Below, in pieces: positions 26,096 to 34,890 of a stretch of 64,000 nucleotides of DNA. The position numbers and the translations under genes were made by a program. Source of the DNA: Vagococcus carniphilus (GTDB lineage: Bacteria; Bacillota; Bacilli; Lactobacillales; Vagococcaceae); the NCBI RefSeq assembly GCF_014397115.1, contig NZ_CP060720.1:822001-886000 (forward strand), given 5' to 3'. Under the pieces are notes generated by a model. It was given only the letters and a program-made list of their open reading frames with translations, was not told the origin of the DNA and ran no database searches. Position 1 is the first letter of the stretch, and the number at the start of each line of letters is the position of its first letter.

Positions 26096-27985
26096 ATGAG
26101 AGAAAAACAAGAAGTTGAAAGAAAAAAAGAACACGGTAATGTATCAGTTGTTTTGTTTTTTATTGGTTTGTCAGTGTTTATTCTAGCAATTTTTATTCCT
26201 GAAGGTTTTATTAAAAATATTTTGTCAGTTTTTACCATTTTTACAGCAGGTTATCATATTATTATTGATGGTATTAAAAGTACAGTCACTGAGAGTATTG
26301 ATAAAAAACGTTTCATGCCTAACGTCCATCTCCTAATGGCTCTAGCCACAGTAGGAGCATGTATTCTTGGTAACTACAGAGAAGGTGCGTTGCTGATAGT
26401 TATTTTCGCAGGTGCACATTATTTAGAAGAATATGTTGAAGGAAAAAGTAAAAGGGAAATTACTAATTTATTGAAAATGAATCCTACAGAAGCTAGATTA
26501 ATTAAAGCTGATGGGACGACAGAAGTTGTTGACGTATCTGTCTTAAAAATAGGGGACAAGGTTAAAGTATTAAACGGTGATCAAATTCCAACTGATGGAA
26601 TGATTCTTTCAGGTGCTACGTCTATTAACGAATCTTCAATAAATGGAGAGAGTATGCCCGCGGATAAAACGGTTGGTGACTATGTGTTTGGGAGTACGAT
26701 AAATGGAAATGGAACAATTGAAATTGAAGTAACTAAAGCTAGTACAGATACTGTTTTTGCTAAAATTATGCAATTGGTTAGTCAATCGCAATCCAATTTA
26801 TCTAAAAGAGCGACACGAATTAAACAATTCGAACCAACCTATGTCACTATTGCATTGTTATCAGTTACACTTTATATAATTTTAGCACCAATCATTTTTT
26901 CAGTAACTTATAACTATAGCTTTTATAAGGGAATGGTATTTTTAGTAGCTGTTTCACCATGTGCGTTGGCGGCTAGTGCAATACCTGCTACCTTATCTGG
27001 AATTTCTAATTTGGCAAAAAGAGGGGTGCTGTTTAAGGGTGGTTCTTTTCTAGCAAGCTTGGTCGATTTAAAGGCAATCGCTTTTGATAAAACAGGTACC
27101 TTAACAGAAGGAAAACCTAAAGTAACTAATGTCTATTTTGTAGATGATTCTAAAGCAGAATTTTATACTAACTTGATTGTAGCTATGGAAAAACAGGCTA
27201 ATCATCCATTAGCTGATGCAATTGTTGATGCTTTAGAACCAACAGAAATCTTGGAGTTGGAAATTGAAAACCAAATTGGAAAAGGGCTAGTAGCTGTTTA
27301 TAAAGAAAAAAATTATATAATTGGAAAACCAAGTATATTTGAGAATGTCTCTGAATTATTAAAAGACCTAACATTAACATATGCTAACGAAGGTAAGACA
27401 GTAGTCTATATTTCAGAAGATGATGAAATTATTGCTATGATTGCTATGATGGATTTACCTAATGAAAATGCCAAGAAAGTTATTGAGTACTTCCAGACTC
27501 AAGGTGTTGTGACAGCTATGATTACAGGTGACGCTCAAAAAACAGGAGAGGCAGTTGCTAAAAATTTAAAAATTGATCAAGTATTTGCCAATGTATTACC
27601 TGAGAATAAATCAAAAATTATTGAAAATTTAATGGTGAAAGAAGGTTCCACAGCTATGGTAGGAGATGGCGTAAATGATGCTCCTGCTCTAGTGAAAGCA
27701 GATGTTGGTATTGCCATGGGAGATGGAACAGATATTGCTATTGATGTTGCAGATGTGGTTCTAATGAAAAATGATTTAACTAAATTAAGTTATGCTCATA
27801 AAGTATCGAAAAAATTAGATAAACTAATTACTCAGAATATTATTTTTTCAATGCTGGTTGTCTTATTTTTAGTAGTAATGAATATATTTAATTCAATGAA
27901 CTTACCATTAGGTATATTAATTCATGAAGGAAGTACTTTAATTGTTTTGATTAATAGTATCAGACTACTTAAACCTTTAAGTTAA
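26096..27985 (+). CDS. P1B-4-type metal efflux ATPase (Fe/Zn/Co)
   Basis: Heavy-metal P-type ATPase of about 629 residues. The membrane metal site is SPC (VAVSPCALAAS), the phosphorylation motif FDKTGTLTEG, the hinge VGDGVNDAPAL, and the last helix carries HEGSTLIVLIN. SPC plus HEGST defines the P1B-4 subgroup, which exports Fe(II), Zn or Co (PfeT, PmtA and FrvA type). There is no N-terminal HMA domain; the charged start REKQEVERKKEHG leads straight into the first helix. The ATG at 26096 is 9 bp from AGGAGG; the ATG at 26087 abuts it. The metal cannot be chosen from sequence. Confidence 0.88.
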   Translation: MREKQEVERKKEHGNVSVVLFFIGLSVFILAIFIPEGFIKNILSVFTIFTAGYHIIIDGIKSTVTESIDKKRFMPNVHLLMALATVGACILGNYREGALLIVIFAGAHYLEEYVEGKSKREITNLLKMNPTEARLIKADGTTEVVDVSVLKIGDKVKVLNGDQIPTDGMILSGATSINESSINGESMPADKTVGDYVFGSTINGNGTIEIEVTKASTDTVFAKIMQLVSQSQSNLSKRATRIKQFEPTYVTIALLSVTLYIILAPIIFSVTYNYSFYKGMVFLVAVSPCALAASAIPATLSGISNLAKRGVLFKGGSFLASLVDLKAIAFDKTGTLTEGKPKVTNVYFVDDSKAEFYTNLIVAMEKQANHPLADAIVDALEPTEILELEIENQIGKGLVAVYKEKNYIIGKPSIFENVSELLKDLTLTYANEGKTVVYISEDDEIIAMIAMMDLPNENAKKVIEYFQTQGVVTAMITGDAQKTGEAVAKNLKIDQVFANVLPENKSKIIENLMVKEGSTAMVGDGVNDAPALVKADVGIAMGDGTDIAIDVADVVLMKNDLTKLSYAHKVSKKLDKLITQNIIFSMLVVLFLVVMNIFNSMNLPLGILIHEGSTLIVLINSIRLLKPLS

Positions 27986-28009
27986 GTTATATTAAATGAT
28001 TTTTAACGG

Positions 28010-28046
28010 AAGATTGACTTTAAATTTAAGTCAGTCTTTTTGTTTT
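28010..28046 (+). terminator. Terminator after the metal ATPase
   Basis: AAGATTGACTT and AAGTCAGTCTTTTT pair over 11 bp (one wobble), with a T-run. Confidence 0.85.
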
Positions 28047-28075
28047 CTGAAAATTATTAAGCTTTCTGAAACTTC

Positions 28076-28104
28076 TTTACAAATGTTGATTTAATGGTTA
28101 GAAT
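28076..28104 (+). promoter_or_regulatory. Promoter of the FNT channel gene
   Basis: -35 TTTACA (28076-28081) and -10 TAGAAT (28099-28104) with a 17-bp spacer, 42 bp before the ATG. Confidence 0.6.
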
Positions 28105-28145
28105 GAGTCTGTTGACGAGAAAATTGAATTAGAGGAGTAAAAAAA

Positions 28146-28943
28146 ATGAAAACTTATTCACCAATGTTTGAGCAAATCGATGGATCAATTACTAAAAAAG
28201 TTGATTTAATTGATAATCATTTTGTTCGTTATGCAGTGAGAGCTATGTTAGCTTGTCTATTTTTAACTTTAGGAACTGCAGTGGCATTTTGGATTGCTAT
28301 TCAAGGGGAAAATATTGTACATGGGTTAGGTAAGATGTTATATGCGTTTATGTTTAGTTGGTCACTAGTTATGATTCTTTATATGAATGCAGAGTTAGGA
28401 ACATCCAACATGTTATATGTGACTGTTGGCGTTTATCGAAAAAAAATAAATGTAGCTAAAGCACTTAAAATACTTTTCACTTGTGTTTTGTTTAATCTAA
28501 TTGGTGGAGTTATTTTTGCCTACTTTGTTTCTCTAACAGGACCATTTTTAAATATGGATGCTAATAATTACATGTTTGAAGCAATTGCAGCTAAATTAGA
28601 TAAATCAACGATTCAAATTATTGTTGAAGGTGCTTTTGCTAATATCGTTGTTAATACAGCTGTTTTAGTTAGTTTAAGAATGAAAGATGACGGTGGGAAA
28701 GTGCCAGCGATTATCTTTATTATCTTTATCTTTGCCTTCTTAGGTTATGAGCATGTTATCGCAAATTTCCCAGCTTTTTCATTAGCTTTCTTTGCATCAG
28801 GTGGCACGATTGCGAATATGACAACTGGAGCAGTTATTCATAATTTAGTTTTTGCCTTTATTGGTAACTATATTGGTGGAGGACTAATTATTGGTTTAGT
28901 TTATGCGTGGCTAGATAAACCAAACACACATTATTTAGATTAA
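28146..28943 (+). CDS. Formate/nitrite transporter family channel
   Basis: Pentameric inner-membrane anion channel subunit, 265 residues with six predicted helices. Family marks: MNAELGTSNMLYVTVGVYRKK in the first half, GYEHVIANF before the fifth helix, and AFIGNYIGGGLIIGLVYAW at the end. FNT channels move formate, nitrite, lactate or hydrosulfide; the specific anion is unknown here. A single-gene unit with its own promoter and terminator. In fermentative lactic acid bacteria a formate or lactate exit role would fit. Confidence 0.88.
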   Translation: MKTYSPMFEQIDGSITKKVDLIDNHFVRYAVRAMLACLFLTLGTAVAFWIAIQGENIVHGLGKMLYAFMFSWSLVMILYMNAELGTSNMLYVTVGVYRKKINVAKALKILFTCVLFNLIGGVIFAYFVSLTGPFLNMDANNYMFEAIAAKLDKSTIQIIVEGAFANIVVNTAVLVSLRMKDDGGKVPAIIFIIFIFAFLGYEHVIANFPAFSLAFFASGGTIANMTTGAVIHNLVFAFIGNYIGGGLIIGLVYAWLDKPNTHYLD

Positions 28944-28951
28944 GAAAATAG

Positions 28952-28990
28952 ACTGATGGTAACTTCTAGGAGGTTGCCATCAGTTTTTTT
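28952..28990 (+). terminator. Terminator after the FNT gene
   Basis: ACTGATGGTAAC and GTTGCCATCAGT pair across about 11 bases, followed by a run of T. Confidence 0.85.
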
Positions 28991-29020
28991 GTTATACTAT
29001 TTTAAAAGGGAGGATTTACT

Positions 29021-30169
29021 ATGACAAAAGTGATGGTTCTTTCAGATTCTTTCAAATCAAGTGCTTCTTCTTTAGAGGTCGGAAACTGGATTAAATCAAG
29101 TTTAAATGAGATGGATGAAGCATTTAGTGTTGATGTCTATCCATTTGCAGATGGTGGGGAAGGGACTCTAGAAGCACTTCTTTCAGCCATTTCAGGTGAA
29201 GAAAAAAAGATAGTAGTAAAAGATATATTTTTGAATGATAAAATAGCTAAATACGGTGTATCTAATGAAACCATTTTGATTGAAAGTGCTGAAGTGATTG
29301 GTATTGAATCAATTAAGAAAGAAGCGTTAAATCCGTTTGAAGCTTCTTCTTATGGTTTAGGAGTTCTCTTTAAAGAAGTGTTACATACGTATCATCCTAA
29401 AACCATTTACTTTGGTATTGGAGGAACTGCCACTAATGATGGTGGTTTAGGTTTTCTTCAAGCATTAGGTGGGAGATTTTTAGATAAAAAGAATCAAGAA
29501 GTTAGTGTTGGCATTAAAGGATTGAAGAAGGTTTCAACAATTGATTTATCTGGATTAGAACCACTTTTAAAAGAAACTAAAATAGTTGTATTAAGTGATG
29601 TGGAAAATACAATTTGTGGTGAAAAAGGAGCCACTTATGTGTTTGGTCCACAAAAAGGATTACCAAAAGAGTCTCTATTAGAAGTAGATCAATACATGCT
29701 AAAGTTTTGCCAATTGTTAAGTCAAGAAGTGGGGCGAGAATTAGCAACTATACCAGGAACAGGTGCAGCAGGTGGCCTAGGCTTAGCTTTACAGGTATTG
29801 CCTAATATTTCTTTTCAATCAGGGATAGAAACGATACTTCAATTAAATAAAATAGAAGAAAAGCTATCGACTTATGATTTAGTCATAACGGGAGAAGGTA
29901 GAATTGATAATCAAAGTCAACTTGGAAAAGTCCCTATCGGAATAGCTAGATTAACTAAAAAAGTTGGAATCCCTTTAATGGCAATTGTAGGGAGTCAGTC
30001 TTATGAGCAGGAAAATAGTTATCAACAGGGCATTGATTTAATTGTTGATATTATACACGAACCATTGTCGTTAAAAGAAGCAATAGAAGATGTTGAAAGT
30101 TTGGTAAAAAAAGCGACAAAAACAGTTTATCACGCGTATAAGATGATTGAAAAATATCAAGTTAGATAA
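29021..30169 (+). CDS. Glycerate kinase
   Basis: Glycerate kinase family type 1 (GarK/GlxK) of 382 residues, phosphorylating D-glycerate to a phosphoglycerate for glycolysis. Motifs: LSDSFKSSASSLEVG (residues 7-21), PFADGGEGTLEAL, YFGIGGTATNDGG, PGTGAAGGLG and ITGEGRIDNQSQLGKVP. It is followed 10 bp later by a HAD phosphatase gene. Its presence in the same window as the alpha-mannosidase operon is noteworthy, because hydrolysis of mannosylglycerate releases glycerate. The physical distance of 20 kb means the link is only an inference. Confidence 0.9.
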   Translation: MTKVMVLSDSFKSSASSLEVGNWIKSSLNEMDEAFSVDVYPFADGGEGTLEALLSAISGEEKKIVVKDIFLNDKIAKYGVSNETILIESAEVIGIESIKKEALNPFEASSYGLGVLFKEVLHTYHPKTIYFGIGGTATNDGGLGFLQALGGRFLDKKNQEVSVGIKGLKKVSTIDLSGLEPLLKETKIVVLSDVENTICGEKGATYVFGPQKGLPKESLLEVDQYMLKFCQLLSQEVGRELATIPGTGAAGGLGLALQVLPNISFQSGIETILQLNKIEEKLSTYDLVITGEGRIDNQSQLGKVPIGIARLTKKVGIPLMAIVGSQSYEQENSYQQGIDLIVDIIHEPLSLKEAIEDVESLVKKATKTVYHAYKMIEKYQVR

Positions 30170-30179
30170 GGAGAAATAA

Positions 30180-30899
30180 ATGAAGACAGTTATTTTTGAT
30201 GTAGATGATACATTGTACGATCAAATTGAACCTTTCAAAAGAGCAATGATTGAGGTTTTTCCTAATGAGTATGAAAAACTTAGTTCAAAAAAAGAAGTTT
30301 TGTATTTAAGGTTTAGGCATTATAGTGATAAGGTATTCCATTTAACTGAGGATGGTAGCCTTTCATTAGAAGATATGAGAGTTTATCGGATTACTGAAGC
30401 CTTAAGAGATTTTTCTTTTTCAGTTTCAGAGCATTCAGCTAAAAAGTTTCAAGAAGCTTATCATTACTACCAAGGAAAGATTGAATTGAGAGATGATGTT
30501 TTTGAGTTGTTGGAGGATTTGACTAGTAAACAGGTACCTGTTGGTATTTTAACAAATGGGCCAACTAATCATCAAAAAGAAAAGATTGTTCAATTAGGAT
30601 TATCTTCATTTCTTGATGAAGGAAAAGTCTTTATTTCAGAGGAAATGGGAGTTGCTAAACCTGATGTACTTGCTTTTAGAAATATAGAAGAAACGTTTGA
30701 AACACAATCAGAAAATTGTATTTACATTGGAGACTCGTATGAGAATGATGTAGTAGGAGCAAAATCAGCAGGTTGGTATATGATTTGGCTAAACAAATAT
30801 GGAAGAAAATTGAATGACACAGATGTAAAACCCGATGTTGAATTGTCTGATTATTCATTACTAAAAGAAGAAATACTATTAAAAAAAGAGGTTGACTAA
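30180..30899 (+). CDS. HAD-family hydrolase
   Basis: HAD subfamily IA phosphatase of 239 residues. Motif I FDVDDTLYDQ (residues 5-14), motif II ILTNGP, motif III Lys in GVAKPD, and motif IV YIGDSYENDVVGA. Likely a small-molecule phosphatase; the substrate is unknown. It is 10 bp after glycerate kinase and probably cotranscribed, but I see no strong functional link. It converges with the osmolyte operon and shares a bidirectional terminator. Confidence 0.85.
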   Translation: MKTVIFDVDDTLYDQIEPFKRAMIEVFPNEYEKLSSKKEVLYLRFRHYSDKVFHLTEDGSLSLEDMRVYRITEALRDFSFSVSEHSAKKFQEAYHYYQGKIELRDDVFELLEDLTSKQVPVGILTNGPTNHQKEKIVQLGLSSFLDEGKVFISEEMGVAKPDVLAFRNIEETFETQSENCIYIGDSYENDVVGAKSAGWYMIWLNKYGRKLNDTDVKPDVELSDYSLLKEEILLKKEVD

Positions 30900-30915
30900 A
30901 TCGTCAACCTCTTTG
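30883..30915. terminator. Bidirectional terminator
   Basis: AAAGAGGTTGA and TCAACCTCTTT form a perfect 11-bp stem with A/T flanks between convergent genes. The left arm overlaps the HAD stop. Confidence 0.85.
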
Positions 30916-30918
30916 TGT

Positions 30919-32649
30919 TTATTTTTTCCATTCAGCAACTTTATCTGGATTATCTTTAATCCAATCTTTCGCTGCTGTTTCTGGAGCTTCACCGTTATTT
31001 ACTTTTAACATAATGCTTTCAATATCTTTTGTTTCCCAATGGAAGTTTTTGATAACATTATAGGCTTCAGGTTCATCATCTTTCAACCCTTTTCTAGCCA
31101 TTGTATTGATTGTTTCTTCACTACCCATTGTTTGTTTAGGGTCTTCTAAATATTTTAAGTCATATTTAGAGAACATCCAATGTGGTGACCAACCCGTAAT
31201 AACGATTGGTTCTTTATTTTTGATTGCTTGATCAAGAGCAACAACCATTGCACCAGAAGAAGCTGTTTCTAGTTTCCAATCTTTTAGATTAGGATAAGCT
31301 TTTAACGTCTCTTCAGCAGCAGATACAACACCAGCTCCAGGTTCGATACCTGTCACTACTTGATTTGCTTCATCCGTTAAATCTTCAATGCTGTTAACAT
31401 CCATATAGCTAGGAACAACTAAACCAACTTTAGCTCCTTTTAAATTAGCATTTAAAGGATCTAATGAGTTTTTATATTGTTCAAACTGAGCTTCATGAGT
31501 TTTTGGTAGCCAAGCAGAAACCATCGCGTCAGATTCGCCTTTAGAGATAGATTCCCACATGATCGCATTATCAAGAGGTGTCATATTAACTTTGTATCCC
31601 ATTTGTTTCAAAACTTCTCCTACAACATTAGTAGAAGCAACTTCTGAATCCCATTCAACATAAGCTAAATTAATAGTTCCTTTATCGTTTTTATCTGAGA
31701 ATAATGAAAAAACAGATAACCCACCGAGAACTAAAAGAACTGCACCCACAATTGAAAAAGTTTGTTTCTTTTTACTTTTGTTTGTTTTAGGTTTTTCAGT
31801 TAATTGTTTTGGTTTATTTAAGTGTTGTGTAAAGCGGTCAATGATAATGGCTAAAATAACAAGTGCAACACCATTAACAAAACCATTACCAACTTGTGCT
31901 CTTTGTAATGCTGATAAAACACCACGACCAAGACCAGGTGCACCAATCATTGAAGCAATAACTACCATAGAAAGAGAAAGCATTGTTGTTTGGTTAATCC
32001 CAGCTAAAATTGTATTTTTAGCTAATGGTAACTCCAACTTGAATAGTTTTTGTTTTCCAGTTCCACCAAATGAATCAGAAGCTTCGACTAATTCTTTTGG
32101 TACTTGTCGAATACCAAGGTTAGTAAATCGAACCGTTGGCGGTAAAGCAAAAATAACAGAAGCGAACACACCAGGTACCATCCCAATTCCAAAGAAAGCA
32201 ACAGCAGGAATTAGATAAACAAAACCTGGCATAGTTTGCATGAAGTCAAGAATAGGTGTGATAATTTTTTGTGCTGTCTCATTTTTAGCCATCAAAATAC
32301 CAAGAGGAACACCAATGATAATTGAGATGACACTAGAGATTAAAACAAGAGTTAAAGTATTCATTAAATCCGTCCACAAGCCTTGGTTTAAAATGAAAAG
32401 TAAACCAAAGAAAGTGAAACTAGTTAAGCCCCATTTTTTATTTGAAATAAAATAGGCAACAACTGTTATTAATGCAATAAAAACGATTGGTGGAATAAAT
32501 AGTAAACCATTAGTTAAACCATCCATAATCGTTTGACCAATTACTTGGAAGAAGGAGAAGAGACCTGAGAAGGTATCTGTCATCCAAGAAGTGAGTGTTT
32601 CCACCCAATCAGCAACAGGTAATTTGGCAAAAAGTAATAGATTATTCAT
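30919..32649 (-). CDS. opuAB: Glycine betaine ABC transporter, fused permease and substrate-binding protein
   Basis: A 576-residue fusion. Membrane permease domain about 40-270 (EAA loop [20 protein letters not shown]), a basic linker ([11 protein letters not shown]), another membrane anchor near 300-320, then an OpuAC-type betaine-binding domain on the cell surface ([20 protein letters not shown] onward, with WSPHWMF as part of the aromatic binding pocket). This is the BusAB/OpuABC arrangement of lactic acid bacteria. It overlaps the ATPase gene by 8 bp. It takes up compatible solutes at high osmolarity. Confidence 0.93.
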   Translation of the reverse strand: MNNLLLFAKLPVADWVETLTSWMTDTFSGLFSFFQVIGQTIMDGLTNGLLFIPPIVFIALITVVAYFISNKKWGLTSFTFFGLLFILNQGLWTDLMNTLTLVLISSVISIIIGVPLGILMAKNETAQKIITPILDFMQTMPGFVYLIPAVAFFGIGMVPGVFASVIFALPPTVRFTNLGIRQVPKELVEASDSFGGTGKQKLFKLELPLAKNTILAGINQTTMLSLSMVVIASMIGAPGLGRGVLSALQRAQVGNGFVNGVALVILAIIIDRFTQHLNKPKQLTEKPKTNKSKKKQTFSIVGAVLLVLGGLSVFSLFSDKNDKGTINLAYVEWDSEVASTNVVGEVLKQMGYKVNMTPLDNAIMWESISKGESDAMVSAWLPKTHEAQFEQYKNSLDPLNANLKGAKVGLVVPSYMDVNSIEDLTDEANQVVTGIEPGAGVVSAAEETLKAYPNLKDWKLETASSGAMVVALDQAIKNKEPIVITGWSPHWMFSKYDLKYLEDPKQTMGSEETINTMARKGLKDDEPEAYNVIKNFHWETKDIESIMLKVNNGEAPETAAKDWIKDNPDKVAEWKK

Positions 32650-33850
32650 TCATTAATTCCTCCTCTTGCGTTTCATCAGGAGTCCCAGCTAGAGCTTCAA
32701 TGACACGTCCACGAATAATAACGCCTAGTAAGCGTCCTTCATCAACAACAGCTAGAGGCATTGGTGAGTCATAGACAATATTAAAAATATCACTGACTAG
32801 CATATCTTTAGAAACAGTTGTCACTTCTTCTACCATGACTTCCTCTAAAGTTAATCCTCTTTTACGAGCTCTATGGGCTTCATCTGCCGTAATGTAACCA
32901 CGTAAGTTACGCTTTTTATCAACGGCAAGAAGCATACTAACATCATCAGCGCGCATGCGTTGAATAGCTACGTTAGGTCCATCAAGTTCAATATTGGTTG
33001 TAATAGCTGGAACCATAATATTGCTTGCTGTAAGAACTTTCGAACGGTCAACGTCTTCTACGAACTCACGAACGTAGTCGTTAGCAGGATTAGTTAAAAT
33101 TTCTTCTCCTGTTCCGATTTGCATGATTTGACCATCTTTCATTAAAGCAATTCGATCTCCAATACGTAGAGCTTCATTTAAATCATGTGTAATAAAAATG
33201 ATTGTTTTCTTAACGTTTGCTTGAAGGTCGATTAATTCATCTTGCATTTCACGACGGATTAAAGGATCAAGAGCAGAGAAAGCTTCGTCCATTAAAAGAA
33301 TCTCAGGATCATTTGCAAGTGCACGAGCAAGGCCAACACGTTGCTGCATACCACCTGAGAGTTGTCCAGGATATTGATCTTTAAATGAAATTAAACCAGA
33401 GTTTTCTAATGCTTTTTCAGCACGCTTAGTTCTTTCTTCTTTAGAAATGCCTCTAACTTCTAATCCAAATTCTGTATTTTCTAAAATAGTACGATGAGGG
33501 AACAGACCAAAGTTTTGGAAAACCATACTCATTTTATGGCGTCTGACTTCTCTTAGTTCTTCCTTGTCCATTTTAGCGATGTCTTTTCCATCAATATATA
33601 TATCCCCTGAAGTTGGTTCAATAAGTCGGTTAATCAAGCGAATTAATGTGGATTTACCACTACCTGATAGCCCCATGATAACGAAAATTTCCCCTTCGTT
33701 AACGTCAAAATTGGCGTCATATACACCAACAGTTGCTCCTGTTTTTTCAAGTATTTCTGTTTTGGGCCTTTGCTCTTGAATCATTTTAAGAGCGGCTTGG
33801 TTCTTTTTACCAAAAACTTTTGTTAAGTGTTTGACTTGAACTTTTACCAT
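32642..33850 (-). CDS. opuAA: Glycine betaine ABC transporter ATPase with CBS domains
   Basis: A 402-residue ABC ATPase: Walker [11 protein letters not shown], signature [16 protein letters not shown], Walker [14 protein letters not shown]. Two CBS repeats (about 275-390) at the C-terminus act as the ionic-strength and nucleotide sensor of OpuA, and the tail is acidic ([12 protein letters not shown]). It is first gene of the opuA unit, with GGGGAG before the ATG, preceded by the BusR-type operator at 33898-33931. Also called busAA. Confidence 0.93.
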   Translation of the reverse strand: MVKVQVKHLTKVFGKKNQAALKMIQEQRPKTEILEKTGATVGVYDANFDVNEGEIFVIMGLSGSGKSTLIRLINRLIEPTSGDIYIDGKDIAKMDKEELREVRRHKMSMVFQNFGLFPHRTILENTEFGLEVRGISKEERTKRAEKALENSGLISFKDQYPGQLSGGMQQRVGLARALANDPEILLMDEAFSALDPLIRREMQDELIDLQANVKKTIIFITHDLNEALRIGDRIALMKDGQIMQIGTGEEILTNPANDYVREFVEDVDRSKVLTASNIMVPAITTNIELDGPNVAIQRMRADDVSMLLAVDKKRNLRGYITADEAHRARKRGLTLEEVMVEEVTTVSKDMLVSDIFNIVYDSPMPLAVVDEGRLLGVIIRGRVIEALAGTPDETQEEELMNE

Positions 33851-33897
33851 GTATATCTCCCCTTTTTTGTAAATTTCTTTTATTTTCTGAAAAATAA

Positions 33898-33942
33898 AGT
33901 GACCACATCATACTAACATCGGGTGGTCACTTTGTCAAAAAA
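33898..33942 (-). promoter_or_regulatory. opuA promoter with bipartite BusR operator
   Basis: AGTGAC (33898-33903) and GTCACT (33926-33931) are inverted repeats with a spacer of exactly 22 bp, extended inward as CCAC/GTGG. Reading the minus strand, a -35 TTGACA immediately precedes the first repeat and a weak -10 (TAGTAT) falls between the repeats. As I recall, BusR recognises a bipartite inverted repeat with fixed spacing of this size. Confidence 0.75.
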
Positions 33943-33948
33943 ACAAAT

Positions 33949-33998
33949 TAAAAAAGAAATGAGATTGCTGTAAAAAGCTAATCTCACTTCTTTTAAAA
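33949..33998 (-). terminator. Terminator after busR
   Basis: On the minus strand AAGAAGTGAGATT pairs with AATCTCATTTCTT across a loop and is followed by T. It separates busR from opuA. Confidence 0.8.
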
Positions 33999-34004
33999 GT
34001 TTTT

Positions 34005-34637
34005 TTATTTACTTGGGTAGAAAAAGTTAATTACTCTTTGAGTAGCATATTCGTCTCCGATAAAGTATAACGTGTCCCCTGGATTTAAAACGGCATAAGG
34101 TCCTGGTGATAGTACCAGTTCTTCATCATGTAATATACCGATAACAGTAGCACTGGTTTCATGCCAGAGGTTTAAATCTGAGATGGATGTATTTAAATGA
34201 GCCGCATCTTGGGTAATCTCTAATTCTGATGGAAGGAAAGGACTTACTTTATTAAGCTTAACGGTTTGAGAAACTAATTGATTAATAATTTGAGTAAAAT
34301 CATCTAGTTCTTTTTTTTGTCGGCTTAAGCTATTAAATAAATCTGTTTTCACTTCTTCAATGGATTGTACGTCTTGGTATTGCTCCAAAAAAGAAACAGC
34401 TTTGATTTTAGAAGATACAAAAACACCACTGCCATGTTTGACTTCCATAATACCAAGGTCAACTAAAATATTGACAGCTTTTCTTGCTGTCTCAGGAGAA
34501 ACGCCAAAGGTTGAAGCAAGGGTAGAGCGGGCATGTATTTTTTCTCCTACTTGGTAGCGATTATCTACGATTCTTTCAGCAATTTCAAGGGCAATTTGTT
34601 GATAACGAGGGAGTCTCGTTTCTTTTTTATTAACCAA
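34005..34637 (-). CDS. busR: BusR, c-di-AMP-responsive repressor of osmolyte uptake
   Basis: A 210-residue regulator: GntR-type winged helix at the N-terminus (YQQIALEIAERIVDNRYQVG, then ARSTLASTFGVSPETARKAVNIL), a coiled-coil middle (SRQKKELDDFTQIINQLVSQ) and a C-terminal RCK_C/TrkA-C domain (GPYAVLNPGDTLYFIGDE) that binds c-di-AMP in studied homologues. Start is a TTG at 34637, seven bases after AGGAGG; longer in-frame starts lack a ribosome site. It lies directly upstream of opuAA and its operator, as in Lactococcus and Streptococcus. Confidence 0.92.
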   Translation of the reverse strand: MVNKKETRLPRYQQIALEIAERIVDNRYQVGEKIHARSTLASTFGVSPETARKAVNILVDLGIMEVKHGSGVFVSSKIKAVSFLEQYQDVQSIEEVKTDLFNSLSRQKKELDDFTQIINQLVSQTVKLNKVSPFLPSELEITQDAAHLNTSISDLNLWHETSATVIGILHDEELVLSPGPYAVLNPGDTLYFIGDEYATQRVINFFYPSK

Positions 34638-34890
34638 TAAAATCCCTCCTAACTCTTTTATTTCTATCCTACTAAATAATAAAAAAAAAAGCAAAACCAC
34701 TTCTTCTTTTCAAGCTAAAATAATTGTTTGTTTGATCAATATATGTTAGTTTAATGAAACAAAGTATTATTTTTTTATTAAGAGTATAGTCCTTTTTATA
34801 ACAAGTGATTGGAAACATTAGGATAAAATCTCTTAAAGTGCTATAATAACTAGGTGCGTAATTTTGTAAATTAAGGAGAGGCGGGGAGTA

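Noticed and set aside
31778-32218. Plus-strand open frame inside opuAB
   Set aside because: Antisense to well-conserved permease code. No ribosome site and no recognisable domain.
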